Position numbers and translations under genes: made by a program. Positions 12,831 through 24,129 of a stretch of DNA of 64,000 nt are shown here, one piece after another; position 1 is the first letter of the stretch, and each line of letters begins with the position of its first letter. The DNA is taken from positions 25,314,490-25,378,489 of the forward strand of contig JAKTNV010000001.1 of assembly GCA_022747635.1 (NCBI GenBank), given 5' to 3'. The notes under the pieces are model-generated. The model was not told the DNA's origin. It ran no database searches and worked only from the letters and a program-made list of their open reading frames with translations. The stretch is from Hetaerina americana (taxonomy: Eukaryota > Arthropoda > Insecta > Odonata > Calopterygidae).

Positions 12831-13284
12831 CAGCACACCACTTCTATGGCATCGTGGTGGTAGTTTGTAATGAAGGACAGGATGACAAAGGAAGGGAAGG
12901 ATAAAGGAGAGAGTTGACATAAAGATTGTTACCTTCCTGCTTTTCTGATGGTTCTAGAATTCATGCACCTATCCCCCATACAAAAAAGACCTACCCTTTG
13001 GCAGAGTGGAGGATGGGTCAGCTTAGATTTTCATTGCGCACATATTTTTAAACTATACCACTGTCCAGCATCATAGATATACCAGAGAAACATTTAAGTC
13101 ATAATGGGTTAACCTTTCTAATGCGGTAGTCAGATTTGACTGCCTAAGCATGGAATCACAAAAATATCAACTCAATGAACCTGACGGTTGGTTGGATATG
13201 AGAAAGTGGAGGTCACCTAATATTAAACCCCTGTGGTGTTTGAGTTCAAGCATTAACAGAGTAATGATGGGGATTAATTTCTTA

Positions 13285-13442
13285 TTCCCAGGGTGCCTGA
13301 GGTTACCCAGGAAGATCTAGTACCTGATAAATCACACAGCTTGGGCGAAGCTGATGGTGCCCTGAGGCATCACAACCAGAATTGAACCTGGTCTCTCCAG
13401 TCAAAAGTTTAATGCTCTACTCACTGGATTATCACTCCTTGA
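13285..13442 (-). mobile_element. SINE family 2 copy
   Basis: Reading the minus strand, it starts GAGTGATAATCCAGTGAGTA, has GGTTCAATTCTGG as box B and ends with CTAGATCTTCCTGGGTAACC. It matches the copies at 23.2 and 52.9 kb. Confidence 0.75.
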
Positions 13443-14290
13443 GATGACACCAAGGTCATCAAAAAATATTTTTTGTTAACTCTGACCAATCTTACCAGAA
13501 TTCTTCAATGTTTTGTTATGGTTGGCAGGTAATGCTTTCCTGCCAACTTATCCTTAAATAGTTATCCTAATAAATCACAAAAAATACTTCAGCAACTCAA
13601 GGATTTGTTGCTTGGGGTTCAAACATACCTGTACTTAAAGAGTTCACCTAACCTCAATGAAATTCACTTACAATTTATTATTACATGTAAAAAATTAACT
13701 ATTATTATCTACCAAAATAATAGTAACATTGCATAAAAATTACTCACTATCATCTATTTCTAAAAAAAAAGGTTTACTTAAAACTCAAGTTGAAGCAATT
13801 TCATATTCAGCATTAAAACAGAAGCCTTTGCTGGTCAATTCAAATGCCATTGGGCATTAGGGAGGAGGAGGACATGATTACCGGTTGGATTGCACTGCAC
13901 AAGGCAGAAATTAATACTGCAACCATTGGTTGGAAGGTCACTTGGAACCCATGGAATGGGAATGGCGGGCAATGAGGAGGCAGTAGTTGGCTGCCTATGG
14001 TCCAAGGTTAAGAATCTGATTTATCCAAACCTTGAGAAAAGAGGGGAGAAGAGGATGTTGAATTGTGGTGAGTGGGATGGATACAAGTGTCATTGATAAC
14101 ATGTTGTCCTTGTCTTTGATCAGTCACAACACTTTCAGTGTTTAATACACAGTTTTTGCTACAAACATTTTTTACGGGGCACTTTTATATACTTTAACCT
14201 CACATTCATATTTCCAAAAACTGAAGGCCATGGAGTGCCAATTTTACAATCCTCAACCCCCCATTCCATGATGCAAATGTCCAGTCAAAT

Positions 14291-14641
14291 CTCAATAGTT
14301 TCAGCCTCAACTTTGTGGAAGTTCATTTTAATAAATGAAAAAGAAAAACTTTGTTCCAATCCACCACTTTATTTCAGGTACGACTAGTTTCAACGGGGTG
14401 GGGAGTTATGGGAAGAAGGGAGGAGGGGGGGAGTTATGGGAAGAAAGGGTGGGGGAGTTATGGGAAGAGGGGAGGAGGGGGGTGCCCCCTCTTCCCATAA
14501 CTCCCCCACCCTTCCTTGAAGAGGGTATATATACAATGATTGTGACTTTAAACTTTGTACCTGAGGATGACGCCGTAGCGTCGAAACTAGTCGTACCTGA
14601 AATAAAGTGGTGGATTGGAACAAAGTTTTTCTTTTTCATTT
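14291..14641 (+). mobile_element. Small non-autonomous element with 60-bp inverted repeats and hammerhead-like hairpin
   Basis: Perfect 60-bp inverted arms (14332-14391 and 14582-14641) enclose a G-rich centre. A 14-bp target-site duplication, ATGTCCAGTCAAAT, flanks it (14277-14290 and 14642-14655). Left of the first arm is a 5' block with TCAACTTTGTGGAAGTTCAT that recurs in the element at 26228-26435. The asymmetric layout and variable-length target duplication recall Penelope-like retroelements or retrozymes rather than DNA-transposon MITEs. It lies in intron 3 of the ACBD5-like gene. Confidence 0.8.
14557..14597 (+). ncRNA. Hammerhead-like motif in the 14.3-kb element
   Basis: GTAC, then CTGAGGA, T, stem GACGC/GCGTC closed by CGTA, GAAAC, TA, GTC, then GTAC. 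This follows the type I hammerhead order (helix I, CUGANGA, helix II, GAAA, short helix III, UC, helix I). There is one unpaired base more than the strict consensus between CUGANGA and helix II, so activity is uncertain. Confidence 0.4.
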
Positions 14642-14854
14642 ATGTCCAGTCAAATATTATACTTCTGCCAATAATACATAACAAGTGCCTTGGACCATAA
14701 ATACCATACACATATTATAGGTATCCCTGCACATGATTCTCACACATTTAGCGGCTTGGGATTTTTGGGTTTCCATGTTAAGAATGGGTTTTCTGTTAAG
14801 AAGGTGCAAACGCCTTGCCAGAGCTAATTGTCAACAATGGTGACCACCACTGAC

Positions 14855-15193
14855 CTCAATCGTGTCTATGAACTCATCCTCTTCGTCCTCGGTCTCTCGG
14901 TCTGAAGATGACATAGGGGGCTGCGGAGATGGAGAGTACAAGGAACTCGCTGGGCTGGTCTCGAGGCTGGAGCTGAACCTAGCTGCCAGGGTTGCGGCGC
15001 TGGGTGCGGATGAGGCAAGATTGGTGGGGGATGAAGGCCTCAGGGGGCTCGATTCACCACTGCCCCCAACCACCCTCTCCACAATGCTCCCCACGAGAAG
15101 ATTCAAGTCTTCGGCAGGAACCTTCTCGTAGAATGAATCTAAACTCTCCAGGAACTGGGCCACATTTTCTGTGTATGACATCGTCTCAACTAT
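14855..15193 (-). CDS. ACBD5: ACBD5-like exon 3: domain end, Ser/Pro linker, FFAT-like motif
   Basis: Residues 86-198. It opens with IVETMSYTENVAQFLESL, a helical segment known just after the acyl-CoA-binding domain in ACBD5. A linker rich in Ser, Pro and Ala follows (about 134-181), then an acidic run TEDEEDE leading into EFIDTIE. That fits the FFAT consensus E-F-F-D-A-x-E with an acidic upstream flank, as needed to bind the MSP domain of ER VAP proteins. The acceptor has a long pyrimidine tract ending GAGCAG. The donor is GAG|GTCAGT, so the motif finishes exactly at the exon edge. Confidence 0.9.
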
Positions 15194-17590
15194 CTGCTCG
15201 GGAGATGAAAAAAAAAACCACACAGTTAAGATCAGCCCCTTGCGTATGATATCTCAGGTGGTGGAGGGGGGAGGAGGAAGGAGAGGACACCCAACGGCAT
15301 AAAAAGTCACCTTAACTTACAGAAAACATTGTCAATTATATGCATTTAAATGTTATTGGGATGAGATTTGTTGTTTAAACCCTACTTTTACGTTTTGACA
15401 ATTCTTTAGAAACAGTTATATTCAAATAGGAGTTAACACAACTAGAGCAGATGGAAGTTTATCTATCAGCAAAATGTTTCAGACCCAAATGGTCCAATTA
15501 GTATGGACATTGGAAGAATAATTGTGTTTGGCAAAGAACCGAATCACAAGGAGTAGGGAATTTACAGCAGGGACATTGAGTAATGATGTTAAGAAGCAGC
15601 CCATGAAAATATCGATAAGGAGAATGGTTTTGTATAGTGCTGAAACATTTTCATTAAAGCATGACGATAGGTAGAGATTGGAGGGTTTTGAAACATGGGT
15701 GTGGAGAAAGAATGGAAAGGTGAAATGAATTGAAAGAAAAACAAATGAGTAAAAGCTATTCATGGTGGGGGAGGGGGATAGGGAATTCTTGGGAGAAATA
15801 CAAAGGAGGCAGGATGTAGGGCGTTTTGATTTTTGATGCAGAAAATTGAAAGTTGTGAGAAATAGAGGAGAGAGCGTTGGGCAAGCAAAGGTGTAGAAAA
15901 GGATAACCATCTTGGATGGAATAACGGGAGGAAGGAAGTATTCAGGATTGAAGAGAGAGAGGTTAGAGGGTAGTGTTATGTTAAGAGGGGCAAAGAAATG
16001 TATTGTTGCAACATTGTATAGCCTGTGTCCACCTAACCGTGAGTTAACCAGTAAAATACTTTGATAACAAAACATTGCAGTGCCTGTCTTCAATTTACGC
16101 ATTAAAAATAACTGCTAATGAATAAATTGAGTTCAGAAATATACAATAAAAATTGACGTATTAATATATTAGCCCCTCGGTAACCTTTAATGGAAATCTA
16201 TACCAAACTTTAAGTGAAGAACAATCATCACCAAAATAAACAAGACAAAGGTTGGTTCTAACTGGTAAGGGTATTGACCACCCCAAATTAAGTTGAAAGA
16301 CAAGTGAAATCCACAGATTAGCGGAGTGATAAGGGAGGGGGGGGGCCTTTTTTTCTCAACCCATCTGCGGTTTCCCATGAACTTCTGGTATTCCATTAAT
16401 CTTACTACTTCATTTTCCTGATCGATTATGATCTCATAAAAACTTCATAATAAAAACAATGGAAGAAAATCAAGTGTCCATCATTTACACAATTCCAAAT
16501 GTGTGGTGAAAACTTTCTTTCCAACTCTGAAAATATTTATGATTATATTCCTAATTTATGCTACTTTTATTCATAAAAATATTGATCATGGGAGAAGAGC
16601 ATATTATGCAATCCAAACACATAATTCTGCCAGAATATCATAATCAATTCATTTAGTCAGGACTAAAACAATTTTAAAGAGAGAGCATTCTCTTCCCATT
16701 TCATCAGGCTTGATAGATTGATCTCCAACCGAAACTTCAAAGCTAAACATAATTAAACAACTATGTTAATGGTAGATTGGCTCGCAATTTCTATATAAGA
16801 TGGCAGGAATGGATTCAATTTTTTTTTATTCACCTGGTATTTAGCTTCTACAAAAGAACTTAACCATCACAGCAAAAATCTTCTTTTTCCATATCACAAC
16901 AAGCTTATCAATAGCAGGATGGAAAATCCTAACTCCTTCTGCATTAACTAACATTGACAATTAATGATAGCTTTAAGCCCCACCAAGTAGACAAAAATCC
17001 AAACACATCTCTCCATAGAAACCTCCAGCAATATGAAAGTCAGGCACCTTAAGGAGTCGTAATAATTAACTGCATTTACTTGTTTAACAGAATTTTATTT
17101 GGCATAGGCAGCCGGATATTACTTATTGACACTTAAACTCAAATGGCGGTATATAATGGATTAGGTTGCAACATGGCTGGTATAGATTATGGCCATGATA
17201 AAAATATATAAGAAAACAGTGGTGGCGACCCATGAACTATTAGGGCAAGAAAGCTATATTCTATAGCCTATATTTATCACGAAAGGACTACCTAAACCGA
17301 TAAACTGTTTACGAGTACAATCCCATGCATTTCAAACAGAAAAGTAATATTCTATTAAGCTATTGATGACACCCAATACACTGAACTTAATACAAGGGTC
17401 ACCGACAAAAAGTATAGAATTCTGTAAACACCTAACAGCATAGGAGTATGTATTTATGAAACAGTGATTTACGCCCAAGGGTTAATTTCTTCGCCAAATA
17501 ATTATAAAGTTTTGTGACATAAAACCACATATTCACATTGATCTAAAGCACTAAGAATTCATGCATTTCAGTAGTACATATATGGCCTGC
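15194..17590 (-). other. Intron 2 with probable GC-AG boundaries
   Basis: Donor AAG|GCAGGC and acceptor CCCGAGCAG|ATA. It contains a degenerate LINE fragment near 15480-16060; between 16100 and 17590 I see only AT-rich sequence and a short poly-G run near 16337. Confidence 0.65.
15480..16060 (+). mobile_element. Degenerate LINE fragment
   Basis: Plus-strand frames give LYSAETFSLKHDD, LEGFETWVWRK and FLGEIQRRQ, corresponding to the C-terminal tail of the LINE protein (intact relatives read MYGAETWSLKQE, EAFEMWVWRRM). Stops and frameshifts are frequent. Confidence 0.7.
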
Positions 17591-17784
17591 CTTTTTTAAC
17601 TCCTCGACGTAATTATCCATTGCTTCCTCCCGAGGCATATTTCCAAGTCGATTCCATGCATCCCATTTGGCCTTTTTTATCATCTCCCAAAACGCAGGGC
17701 GAGCACCTTTACATGGGCCTTCAGTAGCTTGCTTGTAGTACGCATAGAAGCGTAGCATAAGGTCTGGTGAAGGCTGGTAGCTTC
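17591..17784 (-). CDS. ACBD5: ACBD5-like exon 2, main part of acyl-CoA-binding domain
   Basis: Residues 21-85 carry the bulk of the acyl-CoA-binding domain: [17 protein letters not shown], then KAKWDAW and [13 protein letters not shown]. The acceptor is a clear TTTAG. The exon is followed by GCAGGC rather than GT. Ending at Lys85 and joining to IVETM in exon 3 reproduces the KK-I-(I/V)-ETM junction typical of the family, so a GC-AG intron is the best model. A weaker alternative donor, TTA|GTGCTT 45 nt further on, would add 15 residues in frame. Confidence 0.92.
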
Positions 17785-19391
17785 CTAAACATCACAAAAA
17801 TCACATTTTTAAGGCAAAGAAAAATCTACAAAAATACACTCACTCAATTACAAAATAATAAATGTGAAGTGATTTAGGTACACTTTCGATTTCCAAACGC
17901 AAACGTGATTCTAGAAAAAAATCCAAACCATGGTTTTCTTTCTGCTATCAACGAGTAACTACACAAAATCGATAAAATCTTAAGCACTTAGAAAATTTCG
18001 CGCTAATATTATTCATCACGAAACGCACACACCCAAATGAACTCTAAACTCACAAAGTCTCTCTCGAATTTTATGTTAGATAGGTGGAACAACCGACATC
18101 AAACTCATTTTCGTGTAGTTAAGGGATGTTTCATAGAACTAGTATATGTAATTTTAAGAATTGAATACACGCACGGAGAACTTTGAAAAGTAACATCATT
18201 ACATTTGGACCAAGGTACTATAATCACACAAAAATATTTTGTAACAGGTTTTTTAAAAGGCTATTCCCCAAGGTCGAACAAACAAAAAAATAAAAAAACT
18301 CACCATGCAAGTAAATCTGAAAATGTACCGCTAAACACACATCTTATTTTACCGGACATCTTACAGAGAAACTATGCCATAAAATTTGCCATTTACATGA
18401 TCGTTAAATCAACTCATTGCATTCCGTACACGACGAATCGTTTTGCACGAAAAATTGAAATAGATTGAGGTTATAAAAGAAGCAAATGGTGTGGTGCAAT
18501 AATCTCGGAAAACAGATGACCATGGAACATTTTAATCTAAGTTTCATGATCAACTTGAATGCAGAGAAAATATTCAAGAGCGATAAATTCACTTTCTGCT
18601 GATTTGACACAAGCTGCTATATCTTGAGAATATCTCTCATTATACACCATCGTTAAGGAGATTTAAATGCACCAGTGTGCACCAGTATCCTTTCAAACAC
18701 ATTTTATGTATGCTATCCGAGCACGTCAACCAATGCAGTACCCATAAAGTGCATCTTTGCACAGGGCAGAGCATCGCGACGTCAGTGCCGAAAGAGAGCA
18801 AGGTACCAAAGGTACTTTTACACTCAGAAAGGCATTAATCTCTCCAATATATACAAAATAATACGAAATATTCCGATTAATGATATTTCAATGGAATATA
18901 CATCTCCCAAAGTATATACAACTTGAACACAAATCACCATCTCAATCGAAGCACTTGAATACACATTCATGATAAAACACACGAATAAGCAGGCCCTATC
19001 AACACAGTGCAGTAGAAATGACATCCAATTCGTAAAATCCATGAATCCGCATTCGACGACGTTATATCATAACATTTTGCAGGGCTAAGCACAGCAGGGA
19101 AAGTAATAGGCAAAAAAATGGGTCACTAGGCGGTCCTGACCATAACACACGATTCACACAGTTCCACTCGAAACGATTAGCATATCACACTCTGTAATAA
19201 TGGGATTCTTCTCTCATCAACACGAATATTCTAAATACGATGTTATGAACACAGCTCTTCACATCCTTGTTAATTGCTATGGACACATTCACATGATTGG
19301 TTTCACTTTCATTTTCACCGACAACACGGTCCCTGTACAAACAGCAAAACGAAAGCTGCTTTATTTTACAGAAAAAATGCACCAAACTCAC
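17785..19391 (-). other. Intron 1; no repeat family recognised
   Basis: GTGAGT...TTTAG boundaries. The sequence is AT-rich with only short, unrelated open frames on either strand. Confidence 0.7.
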
Positions 19392-19452
19392 CATTCTTAG
19401 GTAGGCTTCTAATAACATTAACAGCCGCACGAAACTTTTCCTCCGTCGTCAT
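19392..19452 (-). CDS. ACBD5: ACBD5-like exon 1 (start codon)
   Basis: The exon encodes residues 1-20 plus the first base of codon 21. It begins MTTEEKFRAAV and ends LPKN, the start of the acyl-CoA-binding domain (pattern F..AV..I..LPKNG). The ATG is preceded by AAGG, giving a purine at -3. The donor is G|GTGAGT (phase 1). The next exon supplies GA to complete Gly21. I saw no in-frame upstream ATG that would better fit the family. Confidence 0.93.
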
Positions 19453-19660
19453 CCTTGTCGGACTACCCCAACGGTCGTGCGCCGTGGGCTCTTATGAGCT
19501 TCGCTTATGAGAGAGAACAAACGAGAACTGAAGCGCGTGCTGCGGCCGGAGTGTTCAACTTGCAAGTCAGCCTTGCTTCTTCCACTCTCGAGTCTTTCTC
19601 AACGTTGGAACTCCTTTCACCGTAACACTCTACCTAATTTCACTAAGCGCTATGAACTGA
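19453..19660 (-). promoter_or_regulatory. Presumed 5' UTR and core promoter region of the ACBD5-like gene
   Basis: This stretch immediately upstream of the ATG is richer in GC and CpG than the surrounding sequence (for example GCGCGTGCTGCGGCCGG on the plus strand near 19536). No clear TATA box was seen, so this is assigned by position and composition only. Confidence 0.35.
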
Positions 19661-21325
19661 GTGATTTCCCTTTCATTTAGACCGTGCTCCATCGTCAGCT
19701 TGATGAATCACAGGTAATAATTGACAAAATAGTACCGGCTTTCAACACCAACAATTTTGGACGTGAGTGCCGGAGCAACGTAAATATTTGGCTCGATAAA
19801 GCTAATATGTTATCCATGCATTTACTTAAGCATAACAAGGTTTACTTGTTCTTTATGGTTCCGTCAACTTTATAACAGATGTGAAATTTTAATTTCATTA
19901 TTGTAAGTGCAAGTGTGGTCATTCATGCGTCATGTTATTTATCAGCCGAGAAAGAAGGTAAGAGGCCGTGGCAGAATGCATTTTAAAAGACCCCTTTAGC
20001 CAACCAGCTACGTTGGTAATGCCACATGTAGGTATAGCTGATTCATACATAGGACAAGCCCTCCCCGCCCCAGATGCCTTCGATAGTTGTTTTATTCGGT
20101 TACAATAAATTGTTTCAAATCAAAAAATACCTAAATTTTATTACATTTTATTTTCAAAAAACCGTTACTTTTGAAATGTTGCTAATGCTATTCTTCTCCT
20201 CCTTGTCTTAATGGTATTCTCCCCCCCCCCCTGCATACACTTCAATTACAAATAATTTTCTTAACAAACATAATAATAGATTTCACGAGTAATTAATTTA
20301 GCTTAAGGTTCCCTCGTTCTAAATAAAGTAGTATTTTTGGCATGAGAGGTCAACTCCCGACCTAGTTACGTGGCTTATGTTTAATTGATCGTATCAGAAA
20401 TGTGGAAATTCTCCACTCTAAAAATAATTTGCCCTTGCATTGGGTTTTTTCAAAATTATATGATTATAAATGGTCAGATCTTGTATTATTATTTCATATC
20501 CCACTTTGCTACAACCTCCTGGGCAAGGCAATTTGAATCTTACTGAAATGATCCACGCTCGCTGTCGTGAAAGGTTGTTATGTCTTTTGGGGTTCCATAT
20601 TTTCCAAAAATAAAGATTTAGAAAAGGAGTTTGTAAGCTTCTTTTATTGTTATCCGAAAAAGCCATTTACTTTCAAAACCGCCAGCTACTATCAAAGTAT
20701 GGACATTTTCCGAATATTTTAAAATGTCTTGTATTTAGAATTATGATGTGTGATAGGTGTCAAAGTAGGTAATCACCTATTTATCGGATTTTCCATGGAA
20801 AATTATTTTCGCTTGGGGTTCATTAATCAAGGTTGAGCTGAAAGTTAAACATTGTGTGTTGATGCAAACATTGAGAGCATTGACTGTGATAAAAGATCAA
20901 TAAATTGGTAATGACTTGAAATATCTGCTCATCCTTGCTGGGTGAATGTTATGAGGTTCTTACCTGTAAACTAGTTTTATGAAAATAGCATACGAGATGT
21001 TTCTTCGAATAGTAATCCTCCTGAGCCCCGCTCACCTGAAACTTAAAGTCTCACGTAGTACTTTTAGTCATAAATTATTTACACTAAACGGAATGGGTAA
21101 TAAAATTCATAAGGTATACAATATATCTTACTGAGCAAATAGTATTCAGTTGCAATCGTAAATACTCGAATAACAATAATTATTGCTGTACCAGGTGTTC
21201 ACTAGGGCAAACAGCGAAAAGAAGTAAGATCTGAACCGAAGTCAGGGACTACCGCTATTGCAAGACAAGGCTGAACGTCTGAATTTACCATGTGTACAAA
21301 TATATATTTTTATGTGTATATATAT
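19661..21325. other. Intergenic, AT-rich, no features recognised
   Basis: Only short open frames and a poly-C run near 20220-20231 are seen. It is upstream of the ACBD5-like gene. Confidence 0.5.
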
Positions 21326-21414
21326 ATATGTTGTTTTGACGTTTCGACGGCACGGCCGTCGTCATCCTATTCTGATGACGACGGCCGTGCCGTCGAAACG
21401 TCAAAACAACATAT
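21326..21414. repeat. 40-bp perfect palindrome with 9-bp spacer
   Basis: Arms 21326-21365 and 21375-21414 are exact inverted copies (ATATGTTGTTTTGACGTTTC and onwards). The right arm reads CTGATGA, C, GACGGC/GCCGTC hairpin, GAAAC, GTC on the plus strand, similar to the hammerhead-like motif at 14.56 kb but without a proper helix III loop. Confidence 0.85.
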
Positions 21415-21510
21415 TTGAGTGTCCTTTCTTTATTTCCTTGGTTTAAAAATCTACATCTGTGTTTTTATATATATTTGTGCTTCGCCGAAGAGCGTTCCAT
21501 TTCGATATAA

Positions 21511-21812
<302 letters not shown>

Positions 21813-21829
21813 TTCTGCATGCACATACG

Positions 21830-23190
21830 CTTATACGTGTGCATATGTATATAACGACTGTTAAATATTCATTGCGTTCATTCAGCGTGAAAACTAAAGC
21901 TTTTGCCCCTGGCCCAAGTGAAACGCCACCGAAGACAAAACGGCAAGAGAAACGATCGTGTCAAGGTCACCCATTAGGCCTTCAAAAATGTTTCCGTCCG
22001 GTGCGGGGCACAATTCAGGCAATAGATGCGCCACCCGATTGTCGTGGCACATCCTGAGCACGCAACGACCATATATTCCTGGCTGACGCAACAATCACCA
22101 CGGATGAGAGAAGGAGGGGAAGATTGAAAGAGATAGGCAGGCGTTCCTCGTTCCCACGGGCAGTAGGCCGTGTGAGCTTCAGGCGGGGGTGGGCAATAGT
22201 TTTAATTTTTCCGCCGGCTAATATCAGGAGAGCTGTCCTTATCTATGGATTCGCTCTCGCAGATAAATTAAATTACTGACATTCGCTTGAGGCGTAATAA
22301 CCGGTGGAACGTTCCAGTGATTCAAAATATCAGTGAAAGCATAAGATTCGGTTTCATACGTCCCGCAGTTAAATCTTTAAGAAACACGTCGGATTTTGCT
22401 GTTTATTTTCTTTTCGAAAAAAATTTAATGTAATCTTTGAAAGAAGCATACATGCATATACATACATCGACATAGTTAAAGGAACTTGTCATGGTGAATA
22501 CTGGATGTCGCTTTTTACATCCTGTCTGTCGGTTTCGAAATTTCAAAATAATATATTTCCCGGCACAAAATGATTCTGAGGTAAATACTTTGAAGTTTTG
22601 CAAACTATAATGGTGCTCACATTATTTTAATTTGTTTACAACAGTTAAGAATTGATAACAGTACACTTTTCGACCGAATAGAAGTACTTGCATCGAAACA
22701 GCAGGCTCAATATGAACAAATTACATGCACTTGTAAACAGACTAAAATTGTTTGGGAAGTAACACCACCAGGTTTTGTCGCTGATCATGACTCAGTTGGC
22801 ATATTGGCAAAATATTTGAGTTAAATATTTAGTACACATCAAGCCGGAAACTGAACCTTATTCTGTTTACTTTACGGATTTGCAGTGATAATTCTTTTGC
22901 TCAGACTAGTTGGGTATTTTTGTCTGTATCTCCTTCGACGTCGAAGGTCATACAGCGCACCAGCCTATTCACAACAGTCGATCAAAACGAAATTGGTACT
23001 AAAGGAAAAAATTGGAAATATCTTTAGACGCATTATGCATAAATTAATAGATTATGTACAATACAAACTAAAGTTATCAACCCGATGGTTTCTTCGATGG
23101 GTGAGAATTGAACTCGCCAAGTACAAATCCATATACGGCGTGTGGAATTTACGCATTAACAAGGAAATAAGAAAAGGCCAGTTCCCTTAT
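21830..23190. other. Intergenic, no features recognised
   Basis: Mixed composition with a somewhat GC-richer patch near 21890-22210. An open frame at 22885-23202 (105 residues, basic, one hydrophobic N-terminal stretch) has no recognisable domain and no neighbouring splice evidence. Confidence 0.4.
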
Positions 23191-23194
23191 TCCC

Positions 23195-23360
23195 TGTGCT
23201 GACTATGGTTTCTCATGAAGGTCTAGTACCCGAAAAATATCACTAAGCTTGGGTAAAAATGAGAGTGCCCAAGAGGTGTGCTCGGAATTCGGACTTATTT
23301 AGGCCCTTCGGTCATAAGTTTTGCGATCTTGCACCAAACTGAACTACCACGTCCCATTGT
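23195..23360 (-). mobile_element. SINE family 2 copy, divergent
   Basis: Shared blocks TCATGAAGGTCTAGTACCCG, CACTAAGCTTGGG and GAGAGTGCCC, with a terminal ACTACCACGTCCC, identify the family on the minus strand. Confidence 0.65.
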
Positions 23361-24120
23361 ATAACAGGTTTTGAATTCCCGTTTCTTCGAGAAATATTAT
23401 TTTGTTGCTGACATTTTCGAGGTTCATCAGGTCCCAGATTTTTCTCCCCAGGATATTCAGTTTCCCCCCCACCCTCCGCATTACGCCATCAATAGATACC
23501 TGTAACTAAGAAAGAGACAGCTGAGGGCAAAGATTGAAGAAATTGCGCAGCGCCATTACGAAGGAATGTTGTCAATCGTTTATTTTCGATAATTTTATCC
23601 CTTACCCTCCGCGCCAGGTACGTCGATAATTGAAAACAAAACACACTCGTGAATAAAGAGAGAGAGAGAAAGAGATAGAAAACATGGCCGGGCGAATTGT
23701 TGACGCGGCTGATCCTCACCCGCTGCGGCTGTTGTCTGGGGCAGGGTCAGTTTTCACTTTCGTCTGTCGTGTAGTGGGAGTCGTTTTGGGGTTCCGAGTG
23801 TGTGCACACACACACACAAAAACACTCGCTGTGGGAACTGGGGAAGGAGGCGGTCGACCTTGTACCGAGCCACAAACAAACTGGAAACCGAAACCGGTAT
23901 TAGGCCCTCCGACGCCTTTTTTGACTTCGCTTTCCATTTCACTGAAAGCCCACGACCGGCCGGTTGGTTTTAACGGCGGCTCCTCAGGCAGGATGAGCCA
24001 TGAGACAGACCGTCGTGGTGAAAATTCTGTTGGGATATTTATTCTCGTGTGAGACTACGCTACATTTTTGTAACCATGGAACAAATTCTTCTTCATAAGA
24101 GAGCGATTGGGGGAATTATG
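23361..24120. other. Intergenic stretch with small microsatellites
   Basis: Contains (GA)n near 23658-23680 and (CA)n near 23804-23818. A hairpin near 23385-23440 (minus strand) reads CTGATGAACCTCGAAAATGTC, a weak relative of the hammerhead-like motifs. Confidence 0.45.
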
Positions 24121-24129
24121 AGAGTTAGC

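Larger units (their letters stand above)
3072..19452 (-). other. ACBD5: Gene model: ACBD5-like acyl-CoA-binding protein, six coding exons
   Basis: The six minus-strand exons join in phase into 450 residues. By family knowledge, ACBD5 binds very-long-chain acyl-CoA at the peroxisome surface and tethers peroxisomes to the ER through VAP proteins. Seen in sequence: an acyl-CoA-binding domain at about residues 4-88, including YYKQAT (36-41), AKWDAW (59-64) and the Tyr at 79, which match the ligand-contact positions of the fold; a Ser/Pro-rich linker; an acidic stretch then EFIDTIE (192-198), a good FFAT-type motif; an Asn/Gly/Ser-rich region; an amphipathic helix (about 361-387); and a C-terminal hydrophobic segment (about 421-439) with a basic tail. 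The length lies within the spread I know for the family, shorter than the human protein. Introns are 1607, 2397, 3871, 5185 and 1968 bp and are full of transposon debris. Additional alternative exons cannot be excluded. The identification is strong; the exact start of transcription and the poly(A) site are not determined. Confidence 0.93.

Noticed and set aside
14335..14700. Frames of 77-121 residues on both strands across the inverted-repeat element
   Set aside because: The same peptides appear from both arms, as expected of an inverted repeat; no domain, and the element is non-autonomous.
14862..15249. Plus-strand frames of 85-89 residues
   Set aside because: Antisense shadows of the GC-rich, Ser/Pro-coding exon 3.
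22885..23202. Possible small membrane protein of 105 residues
   Set aside because: No recognisable family, no repeat of the frame elsewhere, and no splice or promoter context; length is compatible with chance in AT-rich DNA.
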